A stretch of DNA of 64,000 nt from Dryomyza anilis (GCA_951804985.1 OX638131.1:40118044-40182043), one strand, 5' to 3'; positions 44,760 through 57,814 are shown, counted from the first letter of the stretch. Notes: generated by a model from the letters alone, not told the origin. Numbers and translations: made by a program.

Positions 44760-46110
44760 GGGAGAGCAAAAATTAGTTTGCCTGCCGACGGCAGCTTTTT
44801 AGCATGATGACTTAGACTATATTGAATACGAAGCTGTCTAAACCTTCCTATAGACTGCTTTAAAACTTCCATTTTGGTCTACGGCAGACAACAGTTAAAT
44901 TTTGATACAAACAGCCCCTTTGTCTACCGGAAACCTATCGAAAATCTATTGATTCCCAGCTTGAAAGCTGCTTTGTTTCCTGCATGTTTTATCTACCTTA
45001 TATTTTGAATATGTAGGGTATTTTATTTATATTAGATATGTCTTTATTTTATGTGAGATATTCCAATGTTCCTATCTTAATCTAGATTAAATACTATGAT
45101 CGTATTTTAAATAAATTGATATTTGCATATTGGGGTTCAGAATGGTGCAGTTCAATCGAAATACAATGAATGAACTGCTTCCAGTTGGATTTTAATACCC
45201 TCTTCTATGCAATTCCAAGTCTCACCTTAGCGTTGGTGAACCCCGTTATCCAGAGCAACAAGCTGAGAAATGGCTTTTGCGTTAAGGTTGTTGCCCGCCA
45301 TACACGCAGAGCAATGATATGGTTCGCGACAACCATGCTATGCTCTTTACAATCATGGATGGTTGACACAATCAAAGTATAGTATTTTCAATTTTATTTC
45401 AACAATTATAAGGTCGATAGAATCATATTATAGTATACAATTTATTTGTATATGATTTTATTTCTGAAAAACCAAAATATGGTTGATAAGAACCATGTTC
45501 TGATTAAGATAAAAACTGCCACGAACAATTTATGGTCAATACCAATCATACCATGATACCATAAAATATACCATACAATATAATTCGTCGAGTTTTTATT
45601 TTTGTAGTGACGAAGTGTAAATAACATTAAATTCTCGTGTTTAATAGAAATGTGTATAACAAATTTTAATTATCAATCGTTTACTCGAGTGCTCGCGTTT
45701 TCAACTTCATGACGGGGACGCTGTACTTTACGCGAACATTCCTGTGATCAATGGTTACGTAGGACTATAGTACTGTGGATCATTGTATGGTTGTAGAATG
45801 GTTGTCACTGAGGATCATATTAAACAAATTATATGATTGCCTAAAACCACAACGCCCAATTATAGTATGATGCCCTTCGAATATGATCACCACAACCATG
45901 TTTTTCTCAGCGTGTATAAAATAGAAGTATTTGCGAAGAATGAAAATATGACTCGGATATCAAACAAAAAACACAATGTCTACCCAAGCTCTTATTTGTA
46001 TATAGAATCATCAGTAGTTAATTCTTCCAGCAAATCTGTTATTTTCGGCAGCTGCTATCCTGGGATTTTACATTATTGGAAGTAAACCATTTGCTACGAT
46101 TGAATTTGAC
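44760..46110. other. No gene recognised
   Basis: Mixed sequence with ACCATG/ATGGTT words between about 45290 and 45900 that look like a degraded repeat. No splice-bounded exon. Confidence 0.3.
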
Positions 46111-46114
46111 GAAT

Positions 46115-46280
46115 ACAACAAACATTTGTGGAAAACACTATAAATATTTGTGGGAAATACTATAAATGTTTGTGCTAAACACTACAACATTTTTTTAACA
46201 CTTCATATATTTGGGCAAGCACATGAAACATTTTTGGGAAATATTATTAATATTTGGAGGAAACACTGAATAACTTTGGG
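46115..46280. repeat. Tandem units related to 28980-29190
   Basis: Repeated ATTTGTGGGAAAYACTATAAAT units. The same motif as the intronic array, suggesting a shared element. Confidence 0.55.
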
Positions 46281-46289
46281 ACATTTTCA

Positions 46290-46530
46290 ATATGAAGTAA
46301 ATATGTTTTATTTTATGTTAATATGATGAAACGTATTCTTCATATACAGTTCATCATATTGAAGAAGAATTTTTCGACAGTTACCATGCGTTCATCATAT
46401 TTATAATCGTATTCATAACATTGATGTCGTTAGTCATTAATATTATGAACGGTTCTTCAATACAATGAATCTTGGTTTGAAGAACGTAATTCATCAATAT
46501 GATGTACATTTTTTTTTTCTGTGAATATCA
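46290..46530. mobile_element. CATCATATTGAAGA repeat, copy 3
   Basis: GATGAAACGTATTCTTCATA, CAGTTCATCATATTGAAGAA and the terminal GATGTACATTTTTTTT match copies 1 and 2. Confidence 0.65.
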
Positions 46531-46619
46531 TGCATTATTAAGCAATGATTCATAATTTCTATAAAATTTACTTTTTCTCAGAAAAATGTGCAGAATTTGT
46601 GCATTTTATTTCTATATAA

Positions 46620-47220
46620 AATAAAGTACAGATGCACATGATGCAATCTTAGGGGGCTTTATAATGTTGTAATTTAAAAAACAAACATCAATCAATAACT
46701 TGGCCACCCACAATTTGCCACAGAGCAGCATCTGTCAGTGCACGAACTGCACAAGTGGCATAAACAATTAACACAGATGAGCGTCAACATTTGACAGATA
46801 CCATGGCATGGACACTGCGTTTATCAAAAAGAATCACACAAAAAAAAAAAAAAAAAACAGCAGAACTAAACAACATGTTAATCTGCTAATTTTGCTGACA
46901 ATCATTTGGCGTTTGCCGAATGAACAGCACCTTTCACCAGTTCACATCGAAAAGCGCCGCCGCGCTGTCAACAAAATCAACGCGAACGCCCACGAGTGCA
47001 GTGAGTGCGCGCACATGAACACGGCATAGAAACTATATAGAGTGAGTAGTTTTCTATAATAGGACTCAATTCGAACTGATTGTTACTTGATGTGCTGCGA
47101 TTTGCTGTTGACAGCCATCTGTTGTATGCCATAAACAATGTTGGAAACTGCACGGAGGTAAAGAAACTTCTCACACTGAAGAAGAATTCATCTCGAATGC
47201 AAAATAACAATGTTATACTA
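46620..47220. other. Unique, GC-richer island
   Basis: Not repetitive within the window. It has a TATATAG word near 47034 and CpG-containing patches. No supportable coding exon was found. A possible promoter or enhancer of Wnt6, by position only. Confidence 0.3.
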
Positions 47221-48204
47221 AAATAATAGATTGTATCATCTGAATATTAATTTAATGTTACACACAAAATAGATATTTGGTAAATGCTCCAGTAAGCATG
47301 TGTAATTTTTTTACTAGAGAAGTTGCTGATGTACTTTTCGTTGATATAAAAAATAATAATCTTCTTAATTTAAAGAAGTTGTTTGGGATTATCCGAAAAC
47401 AACATGATATTGATTGCATATAAGTGTATGTTAAACAGAGGACAAAAAGAACAAGTTATTGAATTTCTTAATATAAATAAATTGTCCGTATTTGATATCA
47501 TTCCTTTCTACTAGAAATTTATCTTATTTGGGTAGACATAAACATGACCGTATTCCTCTTTTCTTTTGGTTGCTCAGAGTCTATCCTCCTCCTCATACGA
47601 AGCACTCACCAAAAAAATGTCTATAGTATGTCTCTGTTTTGAAAAATTTTAGGTCTTTTACATTTTGTTAGTTTTTAAATACATTTGTATTTATTTGACT
47701 TAATTTTACCACTCCATGTATTGAACATTAGTTTTCTACATACACAAACTGTATTCTTGTTTTATTTTCTTGTATTCAAATTAGTTGAAATTCCTGTGGG
47801 CAGACGATGAACGTATTTTGAAAGGTCGTTCGTCGAGCAGTTATAAACGAATTCGTTGGCTCCATATAGCAGAAGCAGTTTTTTTGGACACTCCCAAGTA
47901 AATGGGAGAAGAATACATAGTGATGCCATCTAATTGAGTTTCTCGCTGCATCTTTTTGGTATTGAACATAAATACGCGAAAATGGAAAATGTCAACTCTG
48001 CAGCATTCAAATATAACAGACAATTTAGCGTAGACTATTATAATGATTAAATGTCTTAATCATTTCAAATAATTCTTTAAAAAAACGTCAACATTTCTAA
48101 AAATTTACCCCAAAAAGGCGCGGCATCATAAAATGCGTGAGCATCATAAAAATATCGCCCAATTGACGATTAATACCTCAATCTGGTCACACTGTTGGTT
48201 GTGG

Positions 48205-48430
48205 GTAACAAGAGTTGATGCATGTTTGTCTAGAATTTGCTAATATCAAACATTTTGGGAAAAATGACGTAGGGAGATTGTTCCACAAACGAATCATGCG
48301 ACTCATGCGATGCCCCTTATTTGTGCAAAACATTGTGTTGGTCGTAGGAAACGTTGTCTTAAATTTACAAATATCAAAAACGTCGAGAAAAAATGACTCA
48401 GGGAGATTGTTCGACAAACGAATCATGTGA
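48205..48430 (-). mobile_element. LINE 3'-end relic, tandemly doubled
   Basis: The minus strand reads RLWNNLPTSFFPKCLILANS and, about 120 bp on, RLSNNLPESFFLDVFDICKF. Arg-x-W-N-x-LP followed by an I-x-x-FK-like end is the C-terminal signature of many non-LTR retrotransposon polymerases. Two successive copies indicate duplication of the 3' end. A third relic is at 57815-57905. Confidence 0.6.
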
Positions 48431-48729
48431 CCGAGGAGCGAATGGGGTTCTGTTGAGAGTCGAATGGACTACGAAGGGGTGGGCTTGGTTCGATGACCGA
48501 ATCTTCGAACACTTAACGTTGTAATACCTATAAAACAGGATTACTCACTCTAGAGAAACAATAGGGGAGGAAATAATTTCATCCCCTATCAAATATTTTG
48601 CAAGTTGTTGTATTCAAAGACGATTTTGAAGCCCCTACCCAAATGTGTGAATTAGCAGGGTTATGTCAAGAAAAATTCAGTAATCTGGTCATAATTATTC
48701 ACTAGATTAATTTTAATAACACCATTTAC

Positions 48730-49570
48730 AAATGTAATTCAAAAAAGATGAATTGAAATTTAGAATTCCATATGAAATTCAGAAATTCCATTTGAAATTC
48801 AAAAAACATCAATTGAAATTCAGAATTTTTCATTTGATATTCAGAAATTTGTATTTGAAATTCAGAAATTTTCCATTTAAAATTTAGAAATTTCCATTTT
48901 AAATACAGAAATGTCCATTTGAATTTCAGAAATTTCCATTTGGCATTCAGAAATTTTCATTTGAAATTCAGAAAATGCCCATTTGAAATTCAGAATTATT
49001 TATTTGAAATTCATAAATTTCCATTTGAAATTCATAAATTTTCATTTGAAATTTAGAAATTTTCATACGAAATTCCAATGGAAATTTCAAATGAAATTTT
49101 CTGATTTTCAAATAGAAATTTCTGTCTTGATGCCTTTTGAATTTCAAATGGAATTTTTGAATTTCAAGTGATGTCTTTTGAGTTTTAAATGGAATTTCTG
49201 AATTTCAATTGATGTTTTTTTGAATATTAAATGGAATTTTTGAATTTCAAGCAATGTGTTTGAATTTGAAATGAAATTTATGAATTTCAAGTGATGTCTT
49301 TTGAATTTCAAATGGAATTTCTGAATTTTAATTGATGTCTTTTGAATTTCAAATGGAATTTCTGAATTTCAATTGATGTCATTTGAATTTGAAATTGAAT
49401 TTCTGAATTTCAAGTGATGTCTTTTGAATTTCAAATGGAATTTCTGAATATCAAGTGATGTCTTTGGAACTTCAAATAGAATTTCTGATTATCAAGTGAT
49501 GTCCATTGAATTTCAAATGAAATTTCTGAATTTCAATTGATGTCTTTTGAATTTCAATTGATCTTTTCTT
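48730..49570. repeat. Palindromic tandem array (AAATTCAGAAATTTCCATTTG units, inverted halves)
   Basis: 48730-49070 consists of about 20-bp units reading TTGAAATTCAGAAATTTCCA. From about 49080 to 49570 the same unit appears as its reverse complement (TGGAATTTCTGAATTTCAA), joined to GATGTCTTTTG spacers. The array is thus one large inverted repeat centred near 49078. Confidence 0.85.
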
Positions 49571-49639
49571 TGGATTTCATAATTTTACCCTCTGTGTACT
49601 GTGTGCTGACGAATAATTCATAATCATTCGAAGCGGTCT

Positions 49640-51100
49640 ATTTGACCGAAACCACCCATATTTTCAATTATTACTTCTTTCACTACTTTCGACAAACGAT
49701 TGCCTTTTTTTGTGTAAAGTCTTTATATTCTTTGTATTTGTCAAGTGCCTGTCTCGCACCGTTCGCACATATTCACACACACACGCAAACGCTCACGCAC
49801 GTACTCACGCACGCACCTTGCGTTGTTTGCTCAAAAGATCAGCGATCGCTGAGGCATTCAGTGGGTAAACATTTGAAATGTGAAACCTGACCAGACCCAA
49901 GCTCAACTGCAGTGGCCCAGTGTTGAACGTATTCCTTTTTTTTATGTAATTTGTTTACGCGAAACTTATTGATCATGAAAATGAGTCAAACAAAATGTGC
50001 TGCGAATGATCGTCCGTGCATTTTCGTTCTTTCGTGTGCTCCGTCGTTCGTTGGATCGATTGGAATGAAGGGACAGTTTGTGTAGTATCTACATTAAGTA
50101 TAGAAAAATAAACTTGAGAGTGCAACTTCTTCATCAACTGCCGGCTGAAGAGACACAAGAAGCAGCAGCAACGCAGAAAGTTGAGAAATATCTTTGGGCC
50201 GGGGCAGTGATCGCCGGCGTTGCACTGGCGCAGATCAAAGCGAGGCAACTTTGAAAATACTTTCAACAGTATCTAAGAGATGCCGCCGCCGGTCGATGCG
50301 GTGCGGTTGTCGATACTTTTTTTTTGTCTCTATTCGATTCGATTCTATTTATTTTGTGCATTAGAGTGCAGCAGACTGTTGTATTTCGATGTGTCATTCA
50401 AAGTGGTTGCATGTGCTACCAATTTCTGTTCGAATCAAAGTTTTGAATGAGGTACAACTGAATCATCTGGGGTGGGCGTCAATGTCAAAAATGTTTACTC
50501 GACAATCGGCGCTGCCTATTCTCCGACTAGGTACCTCTATTAGATCATTTTATGTTACTTTTATGTTTTCTTTTTTTGTGTGGTTTTTATTATTGTTGAA
50601 AATCCAAAAGCAAATAAAGGTTAATATGAGAAAACAAACAGTACGGTCAGCTAATAAAGACAATTTAACATTGTTTGCACTCTTCAATCGCGAGTGTATC
50701 TCGAAAACCACATTAAATACAGGGAACCAAAATTAAGATAACAAAAAATAACACTTGATGCTGTGGTTGATGGCTTGATGGAAAAACTCGAAAACAAAAA
50801 TAAACAAAAACGCACACTCGAACGACGCACAATGGGAAATTTTTCAAGGGACACGAGACCCAGTCGAATACTACAAAAACTCGATGACCACTAAAAGAGC
50901 GCAGCAAAATATATAAAAAAACGTTAATAAGAAAAATCTCCGATAGTAACAGGTGCAAACAGATCCTAAGTAAATGTTGACCATTGCTCTAAGTTGTCCA
51001 TACGTCCAACCAACCGTTCATCCATCCAACCATCCATCCGTTTTTCCATCCATCCGTCCATTCATTTCAATGGCCATTAAACAACACAATCAGTCTCGTA
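49640..51100. promoter_or_regulatory. Unique GC-richer block, candidate promoter/5' region
   Basis: 49750-50420 is single-copy in the window, with CpG-bearing patches (GATGCCGCCGCCGGTCGATG), (CAY)n near 49775-49815 and GCAGCAGCAACGCAG. The minus strand has a 97-codon frame from 50266 (MKVFSKLPRF...), but it lacks a Wnt6-compatible donor with a Trp pair, so it is not assigned. Confidence 0.3.
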
Positions 51101-51735
51101 CAATTGCGCCTATTTTCAGTTAGTTCTAAGAATTATTTAGAATTTTAGATACATTTTGGTTCGACATGATTATTTCATTTCAATTAAAGATAATTTCGTA
51201 GGTGTTGCACTTCGATTGAAATTCGTTGCTGCCATGTGTCTGCGTTTTTAACCTCTAAAATTTCATTGTGCACAATATTTATTCCATTAAAAAATAATAA
51301 ATCTCATATATAAACCATAAATCTGTGAGAACATGTTCCAGGGAAGTGATTGCAATAACGCCACAATCGATAAATATTGTTTTTGCACAAGTAATCCCCC
51401 ACTTCAACGTCTACGGAACGCATGCTAGATGCATCTTTTTCATTTATATAAAGTTGCAATCAAATAGGGTAGAATATAGAACAATTCTGTTCAAAATTGT
51501 TTGTAGAAATTAAAACGAAAAGCAAAAAATATAGCAAAACAAATTATAAATACAATTTTTAATTGTTTCATCGCCGATACGACGTTTAATTGTATTGATT
51601 AAATGTTTAATTATATTTATTAATATATTAATTGGATCAATAATGAACACACCCGGGGAAAGCATTTTTTTTCATTTGTTTTATTTTGTTATTATACCAT
51701 ATTTTTTTTGTTTGTTTATTTATATATTTAATTTT

Positions 51736-52444
51736 TATACTCTATACTAAGAGTGAAAGGGTATATTCAGTTTGGTACGCCGTTTGTAACACCCAGAAGG
51801 AAGCATCTCCGGTAGGGAAAAGTAATATATTCTTGATCAGCATGACCTCCTGATGCGATGTCCGTCTGTCTGTCTGTCTGTCCGTCTGTATGTCTGTCTG
51901 TTGAAATCTCTACTACTTAATCAATTGAAAAGTTAGATAAATGAAACTTAAATGAAGATTAATTTAGATTACTTATATACCTACGCTGTATGTGCGAACA
52001 AATTGGCCAGATCGGTCTATTGTGACCTGTGATCTGACCATTTATATTCAAAATACCTCATATTAAATTTACAGATCAATTTTACTATATGCGAGCTTAG
52101 GTAAACTTTTTTGGTCAAATATATCATGCTAAAATACATGAAAATAATATTTCCGCCGATACGACTTGTGGTTCCAAAAAACCACAAGTCGTAAAAATTC
52201 GGTACACCTACCCATTTGTAAATATGGGTATTAAATGAATGGAAATTCTTCAGCGATTGAAATTTTATAATTATCTTCAGGATTCGTATACCCTGGTGGC
52301 CAATATACCACTTTGAATGGTATACACACATATGTGTAGGGTATTTAGAGTCCGCTTAGACCGACTATAATTTTGATAATCCTAACTATCATGATAACAC
52401 TAAATTTAAAATTTCCCATGTGATCTAAACTTCCCAACTGGTTT
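51736..52444 (-). mobile_element. mini-me-like element, subfamily 1
   Basis: Full-length, with CTCTATACTAAGAGTGAAAG, GTAACACCCAGAAGGAAGC, the core TCTTGATCAGCATGACC, (GTCY)n, and the distal CCCTGGTGGCC and CCCAACTGG end. Open frames in it are incidental. Confidence 0.82.
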
Positions 52445-52598
52445 GACTTATTTTTTGTTGGAAATTTGAACCGGAAGAGCTATATATAATGAAAAGGAAA
52501 TGTTAAACGATGGAAAATAATATCAAAGCCATGATATACGCATGATGTACGGAAAAACGACTCGACGAACCGAATAGGCAAGCACGTTGCGATGAATC

Positions 52599-52968
52599 AA
52601 TGTAAAATAAGATCGGTACAACATAAACTGTAGTACTTTTAGTTAATTTAAAACTGTGTATGGCTGTAAAACTGTGTAGTGCTTCTAAAACTGACGGTTG
52701 GTTTATATACTATTAAATAATTCGTATATCAAATTAATTATATTAATAGAATTAATTATTTTGTATCAATTAGTATCAATCTCAGTTGCTATACCAATGT
52801 AAAATAAGATCGGTACAACATAAACTGTAATACTTTTAGTGAATTTAAAATTGTGTGTGGCTGTAAAACTGTGTAGTGCTTCTAAAACTGACGGTTGGTA
52901 TATATACTATTAAATAATTCGTATATCAAATTATTTATATTAATAGAATTAATTATTTTGTATCGATT
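52599..52968 (+). repeat. Tandem duplication, period 196 bp, two copies
   Basis: CAATGTAAAATAAGATCGGT starts at 52599 and again at 52795. The two units are nearly identical, including CTGACGGTTGGTWTATATAC. Confidence 0.88.
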
Positions 52969-53339
52969 TTGTCTGTGCAAGTAGAAATTTTGTTCGTAAA
53001 ACTGGTAAGGAGAAAAAAAAATATACTAAGGAATGTTTGTCTTTGACATTATTGATGAAATTTAAATCCAAAAACGCACATGCAGAGAAAGGTACTTTAT
53101 GATATAATTATGTCAAAGACAATAATAATTTCTGATGTTTATAGATTAACTAAATTGTAAAATAAACATATTTTAAAATACTTAAATAATAACTATATAT
53201 AAGACGTAATTATTAATTTATCAAATAAATTAGTGTTTCACCATATATGCCATATGCGCCTTTTCAAGACATTTCCTTACCAATTTTTATTAATGCTAAT
53301 GGGAATGTTTATCCCACATAAAAAGCTTCGTATAAAATG

Positions 53340-53680
53340 TTAATGTGGTCGGTTACTGATAGGAAAATGAAAAGAAGAACTAGTCAAAAAGTAATGGCTT
53401 TGAAGTAGATCCCTGGGAGTATAACTAGTAAGAAATTGATCAATAACTGGTCTGCCCACAGTAAAATTAGTCAAAAACGGGTCCGCTACTGGTAGGAATT
53501 TACATCGAAGAACCCTGCGAGTATAACTAGTCAATAACTGGTCGGGTACTGATAGGGAAATGTTCCGAAACCGAACAGTTTTACTGGCTAGTTTCTGGTC
53601 GGAAAGCGCGTGACATCGCTTGCGAGATACTCGATAAGTGACTAGTAAAACTGGCTGGAATTGGTAAGGTACTGGTAGGA
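53340..53680. repeat. Region with repeated ACTGGT/ACTAGT words
   Basis: AACTAGTCAATAACTGGTC, ATAACTAGTAAGAAATTG and similar words recur about every 60-110 bp. A degenerate array invaded by the next MITE. Confidence 0.5.
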
Positions 53681-53683
53681 ATT

Positions 53684-54020
53684 AAAGGGTTTTTCAACAG
53701 GGACAAAAGTAGAGCGACAGGCACAGCAAACGACGCCATATTTCTTGCCGCTCTTTTGACAATTCTCTTCAGTAATGTTTGCCATTTCATGATGGAAAGA
53801 TATACGAATTCGAATTTCGTTAGGAAATATTAATAATTTCGACTCGTTGTTGGCTCGTATATCTTCCTATCATGAAATGGCAAACCTTACCAAAGAGAAA
53901 TTTCAAAAGAGCGGGAAGAAATATGGCGTCGTTTGCTGCCCCTGTCGCTCTACTTTTGTAGCGTCCCTGTTGAAAAACCGTTGTAAAAAATTTTTGTAGC
54001 GCTCTTATTGAAAAACCCTT
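53684..54020. mobile_element. Fold-back MITE from the mariner-like element, TA-flanked
   Basis: Both ends read AAGGGTTTTTCAA inward, and long arms repeat the 5' subterminal segment (GCAGCAAACGACGCCATATT type) in inverse orientation around a centre near 53830. Two copies of the same transposon end are joined head to head with no transposase. Confidence 0.82.
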
Positions 54021-54069
54021 TACTACTTGAGAAATTGTTCGTGCATATTAGAGTGTCACTTATATTTTA

Positions 54070-54624
54070 ACACCCTCGGATTGTTTATTAGGACTCAAGA
54101 ATGAGGTGTGCAAAATATTTTTGAATTCGAAGAACGGGAACACGTGCCGCAATGACATTCAAAATTGCTACTAGGAGGTACTAGGAGTCAAAATTTATAT
54201 TATTTCAAAACAATATTTCGAATAAGCAATTTTGTAGAACTGTTTGCGAACATAAATTATATGTAATCGGATTTTCGAAATTTCGATAATTTTCCATATT
54301 ATCGATTGTTTTATACAGCTGTAAACACATATAAATTTAAGGATAATTTTTTTAAATGTAAACACAAACTATTGGCAAACATTTGTATTTTTAAAGGATG
54401 GCATACTTATGTGTTTATTGATGTATAAAACAATAGATAACTCGGAAAATTATCGAAATATCGGACATTCGATAGTTCGATAGAAGATTGCTTTTCGAAT
54501 ATTCTACAATTCGACTTCTAGTACAAATTTTAATGTCATTGCGGCACGTGTTCCCGTTCTTCAAATTCAAAAATATTTTGCAAATCTTATTTTTGTTCCT
54601 AATAAAGAATCCTCTGGGGTGAGA
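54070..54624. mobile_element. Long fold-back element
   Basis: The arms include AACGGGAACACGTGCCGCAA at about 54134 and its inverse at about 54540, with pairing continuing inward through AAAATTATCGAAATWTCG-type words. Arms total about 200-240 bp. No gene. Confidence 0.75.
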
Positions 54625-54629
54625 ATACT

Positions 54630-56260
54630 AAAAATCGAAAAAAGTTTCAAATACACCTATATTCATAAAGTCGTATTTCGGTGGCTATTTCCTAATAAAT
54701 CATTATACGATGAATTTCATATTTGAATTTAATAAAACAATACCACATTTTCGATATGAAAAACTTTGAAAAAATAAAATAAATCTTTAAATTTGCCTCC
54801 ACCTTCTACCGTATTCATGAATTTTCCACCTAAATTTACTTTTTCGCTTGCGAATTTCCATTAAATTTAATATTCCGTTCGGAATGATATACGTTCTGGT
54901 TTTATTAACTACTCGAAGAGCGATACTTTCATAAACAAATAAACAAAATTTTGCATTTTCGTGAAATTATAGAGAATAAACTAGATGCACACTACATAGT
55001 CCATACAGATAGTAGAAGATCGAGCGTATAAATTAGTTCAACTTCAAGAGTTTGGCTGATGAGTGAGCAAAAATATAAGAAGAAAAAAACTAGAAAAAAA
55101 CGTAAATAAAAGCGAAAATGTTTTAATGACTTGAAAAAATAAACTATTCGTTTAAGTAAATAAATTGAATCTAAATTGAGCTGAACGCAGAAAAACTTGT
55201 TTAATCTGGTGTGTATGGTGGCAACATTTAAGGCCAGTGGGTTATGCCAATGCGGACGGCGTGGCTTAATTAACTGATGAGCAAAGATTTATGTATATAT
55301 TTTATGAAATCTTTTTTGGGTTCTTCAATATTTATTTGATTTTTGATAATAAATGCAAATTAAAATAAAATAATGAATTTTTAAATTTTTTTATTAATAT
55401 TTTAATTCAAATTTTTAGGCAATTAGTTTAAACATATTTAAATTATGGACAAAAAGTATCATAAATATAACATGATCAAATGCTTTATGGATGGGTCACT
55501 AACTGTTGTAGAAACTGGAACAGGAAGGACTATACCGGTCCCGAACTAAATATTTTGAATCCATGCATAAATTTACCAGCACCTTTCAAATGCAAAAATA
55601 CGATATTGTCAGATGCATCACGTTCAATAAATCAAATTATAGCAGTCCCATCATACAACTATTATTCCTTTAGAATCCTATGAGATTACCTTTGAATTAA
55701 TATCGGAACACCAATAATTTGGGTCCTTGGCCAGAAGGTAATGAAGAAGTCAGCTTCATTGGTAAGGAGCGGCTATAAAACTCACAGACAGAGAATAATT
55801 CAGTGGAATCAGTGGAATCAGTGACAGCGTAATCATAAAGATACTGCTATAAGAATCATCAAACACCAGAGAAAGACTGGGACTGATTGGGACTTATAAC
55901 CTCAAAAGTTTAAAAAAACTGCATAAAGTAAACAAAGTACATCCTAAGAATTCTGATCAGATTTTTCATAGGACCCTACAGACTTGTAGAACACTTCACA
56001 AGAATGGCAGCACATGTAAGTAATGCCCCGAGCATATTCTGAAAAATCGTCTGGCCCTAATGTGCACGAGGAAGTAAATTCTTGGATTCAGTCAGCCAAA
56101 TCGACATCTGCAGCTCGTTTTTGTAAATCAAGCGATAAAATTATCGATTTCTGTGACGTCAAAATTGGACAAGAAATGAAAATTGCGTAATTTTTTTGAC
56201 ATCATGACGACAACTTTGATCAACAAAATTACAGTAACCACCTACAGGAAAATGAAACCA
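54630..56260. other. No gene recognised
   Basis: AT-rich sequence. A CAGTGGAATCAGTGGAATCA micro-duplication occurs at 55801-55820. The 67-codon frame at 55480 has no supporting features. Confidence 0.3.
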
Positions 56261-56267
56261 AACGATA

Positions 56268-57345
56268 CCTAGTATGTCATTTGTATCGATATATTTACGA
56301 GATCAATGCGAGTAGATGAAGAAATCACACAATATCGGACCCGTTCTCGTAACCACATCGAGCGTCAAATTGGACCTAGATAGTAGGTAGATATCGAAAC
56401 GTTCTATCGGAGTTTTCTCGAAACGATAAATTTTTCGAAATCGGAACGATATCAAGTTAAACCAGTTGGGAAGGTTAGATCACATGGGAAATGTTAAAGT
56501 AGGCTTTAGTATGATAGTTAGGATTATCAAAATTATAGTCGGTCTAAGCCGACTATAAATACCCTACACATATGTGTGGTTACCATTAAAAGTGGTATAT
56601 AGGTCACCAGGGTATACGAATCCTGAAAATAACTACAAACTTTCAATCGCTGAAAAATTTCCATTCATTTGATACCCATATTTACAAATGGGTAGGTGTA
56701 CCGAATTTCACTTTTTTTTTTGGAATCACAAGTCGTTTCGCCGGAAACCATTATTTTCATGTATTTGAGCATGAGTCAATATATATTTGACCAAAAAAAG
56801 TTTTCCTAAGCACTTATACAGTAAAATTGATCTGTAGATAGAAATTTAATACGAGGTATTTGAACATAAGTGGTCGGTTCTCAGGTCACAATAGACCGAT
56901 CATGCCAATTTTCTTGTTCAGACAGCTTAGATATATAAGTAATCTAAATCTAAAGTTTCATTGCTCTAGCTCTTCTATTTTTTCTGTAATCGTGATTTCA
57001 ACAGACAGACGGACAGACGGACATCGCTAAATCGACTCAGGAGGTCATGCTGATCAAGAATATATATACTTTTCCATACCGGAGATGCTTCCTTATGGGA
57101 GTTACAAACGGCGTACCAAACTGAATATACCCTTTCACTTTTAGTGTAGGGTATAAAAATCATTAAATTTCGAGATTGCTGCGAAAAATATTGCGATATC
57201 GATTTGATTAATGTTTAAATATCGTATCTTGTCAAAGAATTTGACATCGAGAATGCAACGAGATCGAACTTTTTTTTTTATCGAAGCTATTCGAGAAAGC
57301 TTCGAGGCATCGAAGGTCTGTGTGACATGGCAGACTGGGTATAAT
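56268..57345 (+). mobile_element. TCGA-rich MITE-like repeat interrupted by a mini-me-like element
   Basis: 56268-56455 and 57161-57345 together give the same order as 29920-30321, ending ATGGCAGACTGGGT. The middle is the mini-me-like copy. Confidence 0.7.
56456..57160 (+). mobile_element. mini-me-like element, subfamily 1, reference full-length copy
   Basis: AAACCAGTTGGGAAGGTTAG start, palindromic ACACATATGTGT, GGGTATACGAATCCTG, a GACAGACGGACAG tract, the core CATCGCTAAATCGACTCAGG, TGCTGATCAAGAA(TA)n and TAGTGTAGGGTATAAA end. About 705 bp, no coding capacity. Confidence 0.85.
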
Positions 57346-57814
57346 TAGGTTTTTTATTTGGATATGCTTGACAGAGATCCTAAAATAGAGGGAACAATTA
57401 AACAGAATCCCTATTACTATTCATCAATTAGGAATTAATAGTATCTATACGATTAATAGTTCTATCAACTATGTTACCAAGCGGAGCAGAATAGATCTTA
57501 TTGGATATTAAACAGAATCAAGATTTTATTTATTTTGATCTATATTTATCTCTTATTATTCATTTTATTTTATATTTAAAGATATTATAAAATCGCTACT
57601 ATGCCGAAATGATTTAATTTGGGTGGACATTTTTTTTTAATATAGCGGACTAGACGAAGGTTTATATAATTGAAACTGACCGGGTTGTGTGTTCCCTCAA
57701 TTTACTCAGGCATTGAACCAAGCCGATCACTTCATAGTTCACTCGGTTTTAAGCAGAACCACGCATTACAGAGAGAATTCGTTCTTCATTCCCATACGCA
57801 GGGAGATTATTCCA

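Noticed and set aside
46940..47040. Minus-strand ...DVNW|GTGAAA phase-2 exon for Wnt6
   Set aside because: No ATG occurs in that frame before an upstream stop, and the donor is weak.
49973..50266. 97-codon minus-strand frame (MKVFSKLPRF...) as a gene
   Set aside because: Reasonable codon look and a hydrophobic patch, but no splice or family support. It may be 5' UTR or regulatory DNA.
52017..52331. 104-codon minus-strand frame
   Set aside because: Lies wholly within a mini-me-like element and is not conserved among its copies.
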